NCBI GenBank assembly: GCA_021799485.1
Contig: JAJZAK010000027.1
Coordinates: 1 to 33,254 of the forward strand
Direction: 5' to 3'
Length of the DNA: 33,254 bases
From: a bacterium
GTDB lineage: Bacteria > Elusimicrobiota > Elusimicrobia > UBA1565 > UBA9628
Part shown: in pieces, positions 8,034-16,112 of the stretch
How the letters are laid out: each line of letters begins with the position of its first letter
How positions within the stretch are numbered: position 1 is the stretch's first letter
Made by a program: the position numbers and the translations under genes
The notes under the pieces: model-generated
Told to the model about the DNA's origin: nothing
Seen by the model: only the letters and a program-made list of their open reading frames with translations
Database searches by the model: none

Positions 8034-8941
8034 GTTCCTTGTCCCGTCAGCCGCCTAAATCGCGGGTCCTCGCGAAGGATGTCGAAATCCAGATCGGCCC
8101 AGGCTTTGGGGCGCAGGGAGGGATCGAGGGCGAAAGTCCGCTTCAACTCCGCGAGGGCGGCCTCGATGTCGCCGTTGAGGCACAGGAAGGCCGCGTGGGC
8201 GTAGAGCGCCCGTGCGTCGTCCGGCGCCGCGGACGCCGCGACGGCCGATTCCCTCAAGGCTTCCCTCACTTTCCCTTCCTTAAATAAAGCCGCGGCATTG
8301 AGCACATGCGCCTGGGATCGTCGGAACCTGGGCGAAGGAGACGCCGTCGCCGCGAGCCGCAGCTTCAACGCATCGCCGTTGCCGGACAGGGGCGCCAGGA
8401 TCAGAAGGGCGCAAGCGGCTGGTCCCGGAGGATAATCGGCTTGCGCGAGACGGTATCCCCTCGGCAGCCGCGGCGTCCCCAAGGCCGAAAGGGCGGAGGA
8501 TGAAAGAAGCTCGGCAAAGCCGGCGGCATAAGGGCCGGCGGCCAAAGGCTCCTCATAGCCCGGCGCGCCGTAGCCCTCCTTTTTCAGCCGGTCCTCGAAT
8601 TCAAGAGCGGCCTTCCAATCCGAAAGCCCGCCGTCCCTCCAGCGCAACACCCACCTGGCGACGGCGCGCTTGGCGCCCGGCTTGAGAGAAAGCAGCCCGA
8701 CGCGGCCCACGGCGGGAGTTTGGGACTCCGAATCGCCGAACCGTCCCCAATCATAGACCCCCACCGCGACCCGGCAGCCCTTCCCCCAGCCGACGACGCG
8801 GAATTCCTCGCGGGCGGCATGCGCCGTCGGCGGCGGGGACGCCATGGCGGCGACGGCGGCCAAAACGGCAGCGGCAGCCTTTTTTATCCCGGCCGCCTTG
8901 GACGCCGTTTCTCTCGTCACGCCAAATCGAACCAATTCCAT
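8030..8941 (-). CDS. Exported protein with C-terminal TPR-like repeats
   Basis: The 303-residue product has a lysine-containing N-terminus followed by an Ala/Val core and an A-H-A cleavage-like site near residue 42, so it is predicted to be secreted to the periplasm. The central part is of unknown type. The C-terminus (about 215-300) has TPR-like helices, for example AAALFKEGKVREALRESAV and ALYAHAAFLCLNGDIEAALAE, and a D-P-R-F end. The ATG at 8941 has AAGG upstream but overlaps recG by 25 nt. An alternative GTG at 8920 overlaps the recG stop as GTGA, matching the other junctions of this operon and still keeping a signal peptide. It sits between recG and metH. Function is unknown. Confidence 0.7.
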   Translation of the reverse strand: MELVRFGVTRETASKAAGIKKAAAAVLAAVAAMASPPPTAHAAREEFRVVGWGKGCRVAVGVYDWGRFGDSESQTPAVGRVGLLSLKPGAKRAVARWVLRWRDGGLSDWKAALEFEDRLKKEGYGAPGYEEPLAAGPYAAGFAELLSSSALSALGTPRLPRGYRLAQADYPPGPAACALLILAPLSGNGDALKLRLAATASPSPRFRRSQAHVLNAAALFKEGKVREALRESAVAASAAPDDARALYAHAAFLCLNGDIEAALAELKRTFALDPSLRPKAWADLDFDILREDPRFRRLTGQGT

Positions 8942-11010
8942 CGGCCTTGATACCGCTTGAGCAGCGCCTCCTTGAGCCCGGCGTTCGCGGGATCGGCGAG
9001 ATGCGGATCGCGGGACAGTATTTCCTCGGCGTCCGCTCGGGACCAGGCGACGAGCCCCGCGTCCCTGACGATGTCGGCCGCGCGCAGCGTCACGTCCCCG
9101 TGCTGGGCGATCCCCAGGAGCTCTCCCGGACCGCGCAGCTTCAAGTCCTCCTCGGCGATCCGAAAGCCGTCCTTGATCCTCTCCATCGCCTCAAGCCTTC
9201 TCGCCGCCTCCTCGCTTTGGGGATCGCCGATGAGAAGACAGCGCGAGGATTGGCCCCTCCGTCCGACGCGGCCCCGGAGTTGGTGCAGGCTCGCTAGGCC
9301 GAAGCGTTCGGCGTTTTCGATCACCATCACCGCGGCGTTGGGGGCGTCGACGCCCACCTCGACGATCGAGGTCGCGACGAGGACGTCGTAGCGGCCCTCA
9401 GAGAACTCCCTCATCACCCGCGCTTTCTCGATGCCGGGCAAGGCGCCGTGAAGGAGCCCCAGACGCAGATCCCTCAAGGGGCCGGCGGCGAGCCGGACGA
9501 ACTCGGCCTTGGCGGAGCGCAACTCCCGGCGGGGCGAGTCCTCGATCACGGGGAAAACGACGTAGCCCTGCCTCCCGCGCCGCGCCTCCTCGAGCAGGAT
9601 CCCCAAAGCCTGTTCCTCGGAGCACCGGGAGGTATCCGCGGGAACCCGACCCGGCGGCATCTCATCCAAGGTCGAAACGTCCAAGTCCCCGTAAAGAGAC
9701 AGCGCGAGCGTCCGGGGAATGGGCGTCGCGGTCATGATGAGAAGGTCGATCGTCTCTCCCTTTTGCCTCAGGCTCGCGCGCTGGCGGACGCCGAAGCGGT
9801 GCTGCTCGTCAACCACCGCGAGGCGCAAATTCTTAAAGCGCACGTCGCCCTCGAGAAGCGCGTGGGTTCCCACCAGGATATCGATCTCGCCGCGACCGAG
9901 GAGCCCGAGGATTTGGCGGCGTCGGGCCGCCGTCGCGCGCGAAGTCAACGCCTCGAAGCGCACGGGGAGGCCCTCCAGGAAGCGCCGGAGAGTCTCCAGA
10001 TGCTGCTCCGCGAGGACTTCCGTCGGCGCCATGAAGGCGCCCTGGAAGCCGTTTTCAATCGCGAGAAGAAGAGCCGAAAGAGCGACCACGGTCTTTCCCG
10101 ACCCGACGTCGCCCTGGAGGAGCCTCGTCATGGGGGAGCTCTCCCGCATGTCGTCGAAAATTTCGTTGATGACCCTTTTCTGCGCGCGCGTGAGCTCGAA
10201 GCCCAGCCGCTCGCGGAAGGGAGTCAGCAGATTCTTCTTGATCTCATAGGCGAAGCCCTTCGCGACCCCCTTCGCCTGGCGGCGCTTCAAGATCCAGGCC
10301 AGTTCGAGCGAGAGGAGCTCCTCGTAGGAAAGCCTTTCCCGGGCGGCCCGGAGCTCCTCGGCGCTTCCTGGAAAATGGACGCCGCGCAGCGCCTGCGACG
10401 CCGCCAAGAGCCCGCGCTTTTCCAGCAAGGAGGCCGGGAGGGACTCGGCGGACGGCACGGCCGCGCGCGAGAGAGCCTCGAAGACGATCTCGCGCATGAA
10501 GCGCTGGGTCAGCCCTTCCGTGAGGGGATAGATCGGCACGAGCCTCCCCACGTGGAGACCCGCCTTGGGATCATCGGCCAGATAGTGCTCCTCGACGTGA
10601 AGCTCCCCGGCTCCGAGCAGCCCCCCCTCGGAGCGCCCGACCACCCAAATGTCCGCCCCGGGAACGATCTCTTTTTTAAGCCGGGCGAAGACGTCGTAGG
10701 CCCGGCTTGAGCGTTTAAACCACACGGCTTCGACGCGTCCGAAACCCGTCTCGAGGCTCGCTTTGAAAAACCCGAGCCCTGGACGCGGCGCGAACGCCCG
10801 CGCGCGGACCACGCGAGCCCTCACCGTGGCCGGCCCCGGGGAAAGCGGGACATCGAAGCTCTCGACGGGGCGGCGATCCTGCCAGTCGCGCGGCAGATAG
10901 AGCGGGAGATCGGCCGCGGCGCGGATGCCCAGCCGATCGAGCTCCTCCAGGCGCCGGGGGCCGACGCCGTCTAAGTCCTCAAGCCGCAGCTCGCGGGCGA
11001 CCCCTATCAT
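8917..11010 (-). CDS. recG: ATP-dependent DNA helicase RecG
   Basis: RecG reverses stalled replication forks and remodels branched DNA. From the ATG at 11010 the product is 697 residues, the family's usual size. The N-terminal wedge/OB region includes DGVGPRRLEELDRLGI (helix-hairpin-helix-like) and the L-Y-L-P-R-D-W-Q-D-R-R-P motif. The helicase core has Walker A G-D-V-G-S-G-K-T (about 303), a D-E-Q-H box (about 398) and TATPIPRTLAL. The C-terminal QLRGRVGR is helicase motif VI. The frame is open upstream of 11010, but that stretch lies over rpmB and is not RecG-like. It is the first gene of the minus-strand operon, divergent from rpmB with 33 nt between starts. Confidence 0.97.
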   Translation of the reverse strand: MIGVARELRLEDLDGVGPRRLEELDRLGIRAAADLPLYLPRDWQDRRPVESFDVPLSPGPATVRARVVRARAFAPRPGLGFFKASLETGFGRVEAVWFKRSSRAYDVFARLKKEIVPGADIWVVGRSEGGLLGAGELHVEEHYLADDPKAGLHVGRLVPIYPLTEGLTQRFMREIVFEALSRAAVPSAESLPASLLEKRGLLAASQALRGVHFPGSAEELRAARERLSYEELLSLELAWILKRRQAKGVAKGFAYEIKKNLLTPFRERLGFELTRAQKRVINEIFDDMRESSPMTRLLQGDVGSGKTVVALSALLLAIENGFQGAFMAPTEVLAEQHLETLRRFLEGLPVRFEALTSRATAARRRQILGLLGRGEIDILVGTHALLEGDVRFKNLRLAVVDEQHRFGVRQRASLRQKGETIDLLIMTATPIPRTLALSLYGDLDVSTLDEMPPGRVPADTSRCSEEQALGILLEEARRGRQGYVVFPVIEDSPRRELRSAKAEFVRLAAGPLRDLRLGLLHGALPGIEKARVMREFSEGRYDVLVATSIVEVGVDAPNAAVMVIENAERFGLASLHQLRGRVGRRGQSSRCLLIGDPQSEEAARRLEAMERIKDGFRIAEEDLKLRGPGELLGIAQHGDVTLRAADIVRDAGLVAWSRADAEEILSRDPHLADPANAGLKEALLKRYQGRWNWFDLA

Positions 11011-11022
11011 TAGCAAGATACA

Positions 11023-11033
11023 GTTTAGTAAAC
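11023..11033. promoter_or_regulatory. 11-bp palindrome between divergent recG and rpmB
   Basis: GTTTAGTAAAC is a perfect 5-1-5 palindrome in the 33-nt gap between the recG and rpmB starts. A TATCAT hexamer at 11005-11010 could serve as a -10 for rpmB. The position suits an operator or overlapping divergent promoters, but the site is short and AT-rich palindromes arise by chance. No known regulator motif is assigned. Confidence 0.25.
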
Positions 11034-11043
11034 TTCCTTTACT

Positions 11044-11238
11044 ATGGCCTTCAAGTGCACTCTCTGCGGCAAGGGCCCGAAGTCCGGCTTCAGCTACAGC
11101 CACTCGAACCGCGCGACGAAGCGGGTGTTCCGCCCCAACCTCCAGAAAATGTCGCTCCTTTTGGAGGGTCGTCCCCAGAGCGCCTACGTCTGCTCGGCGT
11201 GCATCCGTTCCGGACGCGCCCAGAGACCTCCTCGTTAA
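11044..11238 (+). CDS. rpmB: 50S ribosomal protein L28
   Basis: The 64-residue product is a structural protein of the large ribosomal subunit. It shows the L28 pattern of N-terminal C-x2-C-G-K-G-P, then SHSNRATKRVFRPNLQ. It is the zinc-binding variant, with paired cysteines at 5/8 and 50/53. The ATG at 11044 lacks a clear Shine-Dalgarno. The gene is divergent from recG and is followed at once by a membrane-protein frame that overlaps its last codons. Identification is secure. Confidence 0.96.
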   Translation: MAFKCTLCGKGPKSGFSYSHSNRATKRVFRPNLQKMSLLLEGRPQSAYVCSACIRSGRAQRPPR

Positions 11239-11284
11239 GACGGAAGAGAAAGGCTCCCCGCCGTCGTCACGCTGGCCCCGGGGC

Positions 11285-12850
11285 CTGGCGGTCGCCATCG
11301 CGGCCGCGGTTCCCGTCCTCCTGATTCCGATCCAAAATCCGGATCTTTTCTGGCATCTGTCCGCCGGAGACTGGATATGGCGCCGACGGGCTCTTCCCCG
11401 CGCGGACTGGATGTCCTGGACGCTGCCGGGGCGGCCCTGGGTCGACTTCGAGTGGCTGCCCCAGATGCTCTACAGCGCGGTCTTCCTTCGATGGGGGATG
11501 ACCGGCCTTTGGCTTCTCAAGGCGGGCATCATCGCGGTCTCGGGACTTGTTTTCCTCAAACTCCTCGAACGCCGGGGGGTTCCGAAGGCCTTGTGGGCCG
11601 GCGCTTATCTTCTCTGGGCCGCCGCCGTCTCCCACCAGTCCGACCTCAGGCCGGACGCCTTCTCCCTGATCGCCTTCACGGCCCAGTTGGCCTATCTTGG
11701 GGCGGCGGATGGAGGGCAAAGCGGGGACGCCATGCGGCATGGCGTCCCCGCTTTGGCCATTGTCGCCGAATGCCTCGGCTTCGCCTCCTTCTACTCCCTA
11801 TGGGCCGACTGCCACGCCGGCTTCGCGATCGGACTCGCCGCGCTGGGGATCCATTTTTTCTGGCGCCTTGTCTTTAAGGATAAGGCGGCGATCCGGCTCT
11901 CGGGAATCCGCCTCGCCGCCGCGGCGCTCGGCAGCATGCTCAACCCCTACGGCCTCGCTCTCTGGCGCGTGATCATCGAGCACCTGTCCGACTCCGTCCA
12001 ACTGCGCCGGAGCGTCCTGGAGTGGCGGCCTCCTCCCCTCGACCGCCCCCTCTGGCTCCTGGCGGCCCTGGCGGCCCTTGTCGCCGCGAGGCGGTTTCTG
12101 ATCAAAAGGCAAGGAGGCGGCGTCCGGGATTGGTCCGACCTGTCCCTCATGGCCCTCGTCGGCCTCCTCGCGGCGGGGAGCCGGAGGCTTGAACCTTATT
12201 TCGCGGTTTCGACGCTCCCGGCCGTCGGCGCCTGGCTGGGCGAAGACGAGCCCGCGCTTGGCCGGGCCCGCCGCCCCCTCGTCTTTCCGGCGCTTCTCGC
12301 CGGCTTCATGGCCTTCATCCTGGCCACGACGCGCGCCCCTTGGCTTTCCGGACGATCCCTCAAACCCTTCGATTCGCCCTTCATTTGCCGGCGGGCGGCC
12401 GAGTGGCTCCGCCAAAACGAACGTCCGCTCGGGTGCCCGCCGGCCTTCCATTTATGGGGCTGGGGCGGCTATCTGGGTTGGCGGCTCCCCGGATTCAAAA
12501 TATTCGCCGACGGGCGCTATATCTTCCATGGGCTCAACGGCGAAACATCCCGAGCGGCGCGAAACCCCGAATCGTGGGCCCGCTTCCTCGACCGCTGGCG
12601 CCCCCATCTCGCCCTTCTGCCGAACTTGCCGCTCGCTTACGGCGGCAAGCCCTTCTACCGGGCCTTCATGCCGCGCGAGGATTGGGCGCTCGTCTACTGG
12701 GACTCGAAGGCCTTGGTCTTCGTTCTTCGCCGGGCGGCGCCCCCGGACTGGCTGCGCCGGCACGAGTATGGCGAGCCGGGGGACGACCGGGCGCGCCACG
12801 CGGCGGAACTCGTCCGGGCCTACAGCGCGATCCCCTTCTCCCTGAAATAG
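11285..12850 (+). CDS. Polytopic membrane protein, glycosyltransferase-C-like, start uncertain
   Basis: The protein has about ten hydrophobic segments. The first loop has N-P-D-L-F-W-H-L-S-A-G-D-W-I followed by W-V-D-F-E-W-L-P, a layout seen in uncharacterised GT-C-like membrane proteins. The C-terminal soluble part carries W-G-W-G-G-Y-L-G-W ... F-A-D-G-R-Y. A role in transferring sugars from lipid-linked donors is plausible but unproven. No ATG, GTG or TTG occurs in frame between rpmB and the first membrane segment. The nearest ATG upstream (10925) would read through all of rpmB, and the next (11410) would lose segment one. I set the left end at a CTG (11285) as a placeholder. A palindrome lies in frame at 11717. 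The 3' end overlaps the convergent rel gene by 31 nt. Confidence 0.65.
   Translation: MAVAIAAAVPVLLIPIQNPDLFWHLSAGDWIWRRRALPRADWMSWTLPGRPWVDFEWLPQMLYSAVFLRWGMTGLWLLKAGIIAVSGLVFLKLLERRGVPKALWAGAYLLWAAAVSHQSDLRPDAFSLIAFTAQLAYLGAADGGQSGDAMRHGVPALAIVAECLGFASFYSLWADCHAGFAIGLAALGIHFFWRLVFKDKAAIRLSGIRLAAAALGSMLNPYGLALWRVIIEHLSDSVQLRRSVLEWRPPPLDRPLWLLAALAALVAARRFLIKRQGGGVRDWSDLSLMALVGLLAAGSRRLEPYFAVSTLPAVGAWLGEDEPALGRARRPLVFPALLAGFMAFILATTRAPWLSGRSLKPFDSPFICRRAAEWLRQNERPLGCPPAFHLWGWGGYLGWRLPGFKIFADGRYIFHGLNGETSRAARNPESWARFLDRWRPHLALLPNLPLAYGGKPFYRAFMPREDWALVYWDSKALVFVLRRAAPPDWLRRHEYGEPGDDRARHAAELVRAYSAIPFSLK
11717..11755. repeat. In-frame palindrome inside the membrane-protein gene (core GGGGACGCC)
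   Basis: Two perfect 18-bp arms, 11717-11734 (CAAAGCGGGGACGCCATG) and 11738-11755, flank a CGG loop. The element is read in frame as Q-S-G-D-A-M-R-H-G-V-P-A-L between membrane segments. It shares GGGGACGCC...GGCGTCCCC with the palindrome at 2849-2888, and both encode G-D-A then G-V-P. Such a long perfect inverted repeat is not expected from coding constraint alone. Confidence 0.8.
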
Positions 12851-14265
12851 CGGCGAATCTTCGAGCGGGCGCGCGCGGTCTTCACGTGCGAGAGCCAGTC
12901 CTTTTTAGGAACGGAGCCGCTCTTCGTGAGGATTTGGCAGATGTCCCCCGATTTGAACTCGTAGTCCAGCTTGACCATCTTGTTGTTGACCAGAGCCCCC
13001 ACGCAGGCCGAGCCGATCTCGGTGTGAACGGCGAAGGCGAAATCGAGGGGCGTCGCCCCCGCCGGAAGAACCTTCACCTCGCCCTGGGGGGTGAAGACGA
13101 AGACCTGGTTGAAGTCGAGGTCGGTCTTTAAGCTCTCGAGAAACTCGCGCGGGTTCTTCAAGTCCTGGAGCCACTCGATCCATTGCCTCAGCCAATTGAG
13201 CTTTTCCTCGAGATGGGAATCGTTGGCGCCGCCGCCCCCTTTATAGCGCCAATGCGCGGCGATCCCGTATTCGGCCGTGCGGTGCATCTCCTCGGTGCGG
13301 ATCTGGATCTCGATGGGCTCTCCCCCGGGACCGACGACCGTCGTGTGGAGGCTCTGATAGAGGTTCACCTTGGGAAGGGAGATGTAATCGGTGAAGGTTC
13401 CCGCCGCGGGCTTGAAATGCGCGTGGACGAGGCCCAGCAGGGCGTAGCAGTTGGCGACGGAGTCCGTGATGAGGCGCACGCCGAGGGCGTCCTGGATCTC
13501 GGAGAGGGGCTTCCCCTGCCGGTGCATCTTCTGAAAGATCGAATAGAGGCTCTTCGTGCGCGAGAGGAGCCGGCAGGGAAGGCCGCTGGGCTTGAGGACC
13601 TCCTCGATCTTCTCCTGGAAACTCTTCAGGAGCTCCTCGCGCGCCGCCATGCGGCTCTGCATTTCTCCCGAGATCTGGCGGTAGGACCTGTTGTCGATCA
13701 CCTCGAAGGCGAGGTCCTCCAGCTGTCCCTTGATTTCGAACATGCCGAGCCGGTGCGCCAAGGGCGCGTAAAGATACATCGTCTCCTCCGCGATGCGCCG
13801 CTGCCGCTCGTAGTCGAGGAAGTTGATCGTGCGCATGTTGTGGAGGCGGTCGGCGAGCTTGATGAGGATGACGCGGATGTCCTCCGCCGTCGCCAGCAGC
13901 ATCCGCCTCCAGTTCTCCGCCTGGGCGTCGACGCGGGAGGGAAACTTGAGGGTCGCGATCTTGGTGACGCCCTGGACGAGCCGGGTCACCTCGGGGCCGA
14001 ACTGGGCCGAAAGCTCCTCCGGCGTCACCGGAGTGTCCTCGAGGACGTCGTGGAGGAGGCCCGCGGCGACCGTCGGCAGGTCCATTTTCCAATCGAGAAG
14101 CATCTCCGCCACCGCCCCGCAGTGGCCGAAATAATGTTCCCCCGACGCGCGGGATTGGTTGCCGTGGGCCTGGACCGCGAAGTCGTAGGCTTTCGCCAGA
14201 AAGGCCGAGTCCGCGTGAGGCGCGTAGCCGGCGAAAGCCTTGAGGAGGTCCTCCTTGCTCATCAT
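12820..14265 (-). CDS. rel: Short RelA/SpoT-type (p)ppGpp synthetase/hydrolase
   Basis: The 481-residue enzyme makes and/or degrades the alarmone (p)ppGpp. The HD hydrolase domain (about 25-190) keeps G-L-L-H-D-V-L-E-D-T near 72 and K-L-A-D-R-L-H-N-M-R-T. The synthetase domain (about 230-360) keeps R-T-K-S-L-Y-S-I, Y-Q-S-L-H-T and EIQIRTEEMHRTAEYGIAAH. A TGS domain follows (about 390-450). The protein then stops shortly after D-W-L-S-H-V-K-T-A-R-A-R-S-K-I, so the helical, zinc-finger and ACT domains of full-length Rel (about 730 residues) are missing. Two adjacent ATGs (14265, 14262) are possible starts, 7 nt after the ZIP gene stop. It is the last gene of the envelope operon. Both catalytic motifs look intact. 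Confidence 0.93.
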   Translation of the reverse strand: MMSKEDLLKAFAGYAPHADSAFLAKAYDFAVQAHGNQSRASGEHYFGHCGAVAEMLLDWKMDLPTVAAGLLHDVLEDTPVTPEELSAQFGPEVTRLVQGVTKIATLKFPSRVDAQAENWRRMLLATAEDIRVILIKLADRLHNMRTINFLDYERQRRIAEETMYLYAPLAHRLGMFEIKGQLEDLAFEVIDNRSYRQISGEMQSRMAAREELLKSFQEKIEEVLKPSGLPCRLLSRTKSLYSIFQKMHRQGKPLSEIQDALGVRLITDSVANCYALLGLVHAHFKPAAGTFTDYISLPKVNLYQSLHTTVVGPGGEPIEIQIRTEEMHRTAEYGIAAHWRYKGGGGANDSHLEEKLNWLRQWIEWLQDLKNPREFLESLKTDLDFNQVFVFTPQGEVKVLPAGATPLDFAFAVHTEIGSACVGALVNNKMVKLDYEFKSGDICQILTKSGSVPKKDWLSHVKTARARSKIRRYFREKGIAL

Positions 14266-14272
14266 CGTCTTT

Positions 14273-14989
14273 TTAATGAAGCGCGCCGAAGGCCAACATC
14301 GCTCCCAGGCCCAAGCCGAAATAGAGGAGGCCCGAGCGGGGCTCGCGCCGGTGGACATAGGGCACCAGATCGCTCGCCGCGAGATAGACGAAGGAGCCCG
14401 CGGCGAAGCCCAGAAGAAGGGCCTCGACGGCCCCTCCGCGCAGGAGCCCGAGCCTCCCCGCGAAAGCGCCGAGCGGGGTTCCCAGCGCCATCAACAGCAG
14501 CGCCGCGCGCCGCCCGCGTTCCCACCCGCTCGTGATAAGGACGCTGGCGAGCGCGAAGCCGTCCGCGAACTTGTGCAGGATGACGGCCGCCCCGACCGCG
14601 AGCCCCGCCCGACTCCCCGCCGCGAAGGCCGCCGCGAGGTTGATCCCGTCGATGACGGAGTGGGCGGTGAGCGCCGCGAACATGACGGGGCCGACGTGAT
14701 GGGTCCCGCAATGCTCGATGTACTCGGGGCAGATGTCCCACAAAGTCATCCGGCTCGCGGTAAAAAGGATGATGAACGCCCCGAGCGCCCCCCAACCCGC
14801 CAGCATCGGTCCGGAACGCCAAGCCTCCGGGAAGACCTCCGTGAAGGAGACGGCGAGGAGGATGCCCGCGCGGAAAAGCGCGACGTTCTCGAGCCGTTCC
14901 CGGCTCAAATTCCGGCCCATGAGGAGATACAGGCCGCCCGCGTAGGCCGCCGCCGCCGAGGCCCAGGCGAGAATCCACAACGTCGTCAT
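14273..14989 (-). CDS. ZIP-family metal transporter
   Basis: The 238-residue inner-membrane protein has about eight hydrophobic segments. It carries the two metal-site helices of the ZIP family, H-S-V-I-D-G-I-N-L-A and H-K-F-A-D-G-F-A-L, with their conserved His and Asp. ZIP proteins import zinc or other divalent metals into the cytoplasm. The neighbouring LpxC needs zinc, which may explain the operon position, though this is inference. The ATG at 14989 lies one base after the lpxB stop, and its own stop is 7 nt before rel. The exact metal cannot be told from sequence. Confidence 0.9.
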   Translation of the reverse strand: MTTLWILAWASAAAAYAGGLYLLMGRNLSRERLENVALFRAGILLAVSFTEVFPEAWRSGPMLAGWGALGAFIILFTASRMTLWDICPEYIEHCGTHHVGPVMFAALTAHSVIDGINLAAAFAAGSRAGLAVGAAVILHKFADGFALASVLITSGWERGRRAALLLMALGTPLGAFAGRLGLLRGGAVEALLLGFAAGSFVYLAASDLVPYVHRREPRSGLLYFGLGLGAMLAFGALH

Positions 14990-14990
14990 G

Positions 14991-16088
14991 TCACCGATAG
15001 TCTCTCAAAATTTCGGCGGCGGCGCGAACGGCCGCGCCGGGCCCGCCCAACTGGGAGCGCAGCGCGGCGAGAGAGCTTCGAAGAGCCTCGTTGCCCGAGC
15101 GGTCTCTTAGAAATGCCGCGGCCTCCTCCGCGATTCTCTCCGGCGTCGCGTCGGATTGGATGAGTTCCGGCACGAGCCGGCGTCCGGCGAGAATGTTCGC
15201 CATCGCGATATACGGGACGCGGATGAGCGTTCTCGCCGCCCAGTACGTCGGCCAGGACATCCGGTAGACGACGACCATGGGTATTCCAAGGAGGGCGTTC
15301 TCAAGGGTCGCCGTCCCGGAGGCCGTGAGCGCCACGTCGAGGCCGGATCGGACGCCGTAGTCGCTATCCTGCTCCACGGACGCCCCCTCCACGCCTTCGA
15401 CCGCGGCATAGGCGCCGGGCGGAAGGTGGCGGGAGGCGATCACGATCCCCCGGGCCTCCGGGAACTCCCGGCGCAAAATCCGGAAGGCCGCGAGGAAAAG
15501 AGCCAAATGCCGGCGGAGCTCGGCGCCGCGGCTTCCCGGCAGAAGCCCCACGCGGAGCGCCTCGCCGCGGCGGCGAGGACGCGGGGCGGGAAGGGATTCG
15601 GCCAAGGGATGCCCCACGAACACGGCGGGGAGCCCAGCCTCCCGGTAAAGCTTCTCTTCAAAGGGGAAAATCACGAGGGCCTTGCGCACGAGCTTCTTTA
15701 AGACCAAAAGCCGCCCGGCCCGGCTCGCCCAGACCTGGGGGCAGACGTAATAATAGGCCGGAATTCCGCGCCGTCCGGCGAGCTCCAGAACGCGGCGGTT
15801 GAAGCCGTAGTAATCGACGACGACCACGCCGTCGACGGGGGAGGCGGCCAGTCGGGCATCAAGCCGATTGAGAAGACCCCGCAGGAAGGGAAGATGCCTC
15901 AACGGCTCCCAGAAGCCGACGATCCCGCGCCCGGCGAGGTCCTCCAGGAACTCGTCCGCGACCTCCTTGAGTCGTCCGCCCCCGACGGCGACGATCTTGA
16001 GTCCGGGTCTTCGCGCCTGGAGAGCGATCGCCAGCTCCGCGGCGCGCATGTCCCCCGAGGGGTCGCCGGCGACGATTAAAAACGTCAT
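14991..16088 (-). CDS. lpxB: Lipid-A-disaccharide synthase (LpxB)
   Basis: LpxB condenses UDP-2,3-diacylglucosamine with 2,3-diacylglucosamine-1-phosphate (lipid X) to form lipid A disaccharide at the inner face of the inner membrane. The 365-residue product has the GT19 pattern: the N-terminal VAGDPSGDMRAAEL, then VDYYGFNRRVLELA, YYYVCPQVWASRAGR, F-V-G-H-P near 160, LPGSRGAELRRHL and the C-terminal A-L-T-A-S-G-T-A-T-L-E with MVVVYRMS. Length matches the family. It follows the Gfo/Idh oxidoreductase after 24 nt and precedes the ZIP gene by one base. Identification is secure. Confidence 0.97.
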   Translation of the reverse strand: MTFLIVAGDPSGDMRAAELAIALQARRPGLKIVAVGGGRLKEVADEFLEDLAGRGIVGFWEPLRHLPFLRGLLNRLDARLAASPVDGVVVVDYYGFNRRVLELAGRRGIPAYYYVCPQVWASRAGRLLVLKKLVRKALVIFPFEEKLYREAGLPAVFVGHPLAESLPAPRPRRRGEALRVGLLPGSRGAELRRHLALFLAAFRILRREFPEARGIVIASRHLPPGAYAAVEGVEGASVEQDSDYGVRSGLDVALTASGTATLENALLGIPMVVVYRMSWPTYWAARTLIRVPYIAMANILAGRRLVPELIQSDATPERIAEEAAAFLRDRSGNEALRSSLAALRSQLGGPGAAVRAAAEILRDYR

Positions 16089-16112
16089 CGGGAAAGGTCC
16101 AGAGGCCGTGGT

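Noticed and set aside
5337-8204. Open plus-strand frame of 955 codons opposite metH
   Set aside because: It lies wholly antisense to a clear MetH, has an Arg/Gly/Asp-rich composition typical of high-GC shadow frames, and shows no recognisable domain.
10925-11233. ATG at 10925 as start of the membrane protein after rpmB
   Set aside because: It would translate through the recG start and all of rpmB in another frame, giving a Ser/Arg-rich nonsense N-terminus.
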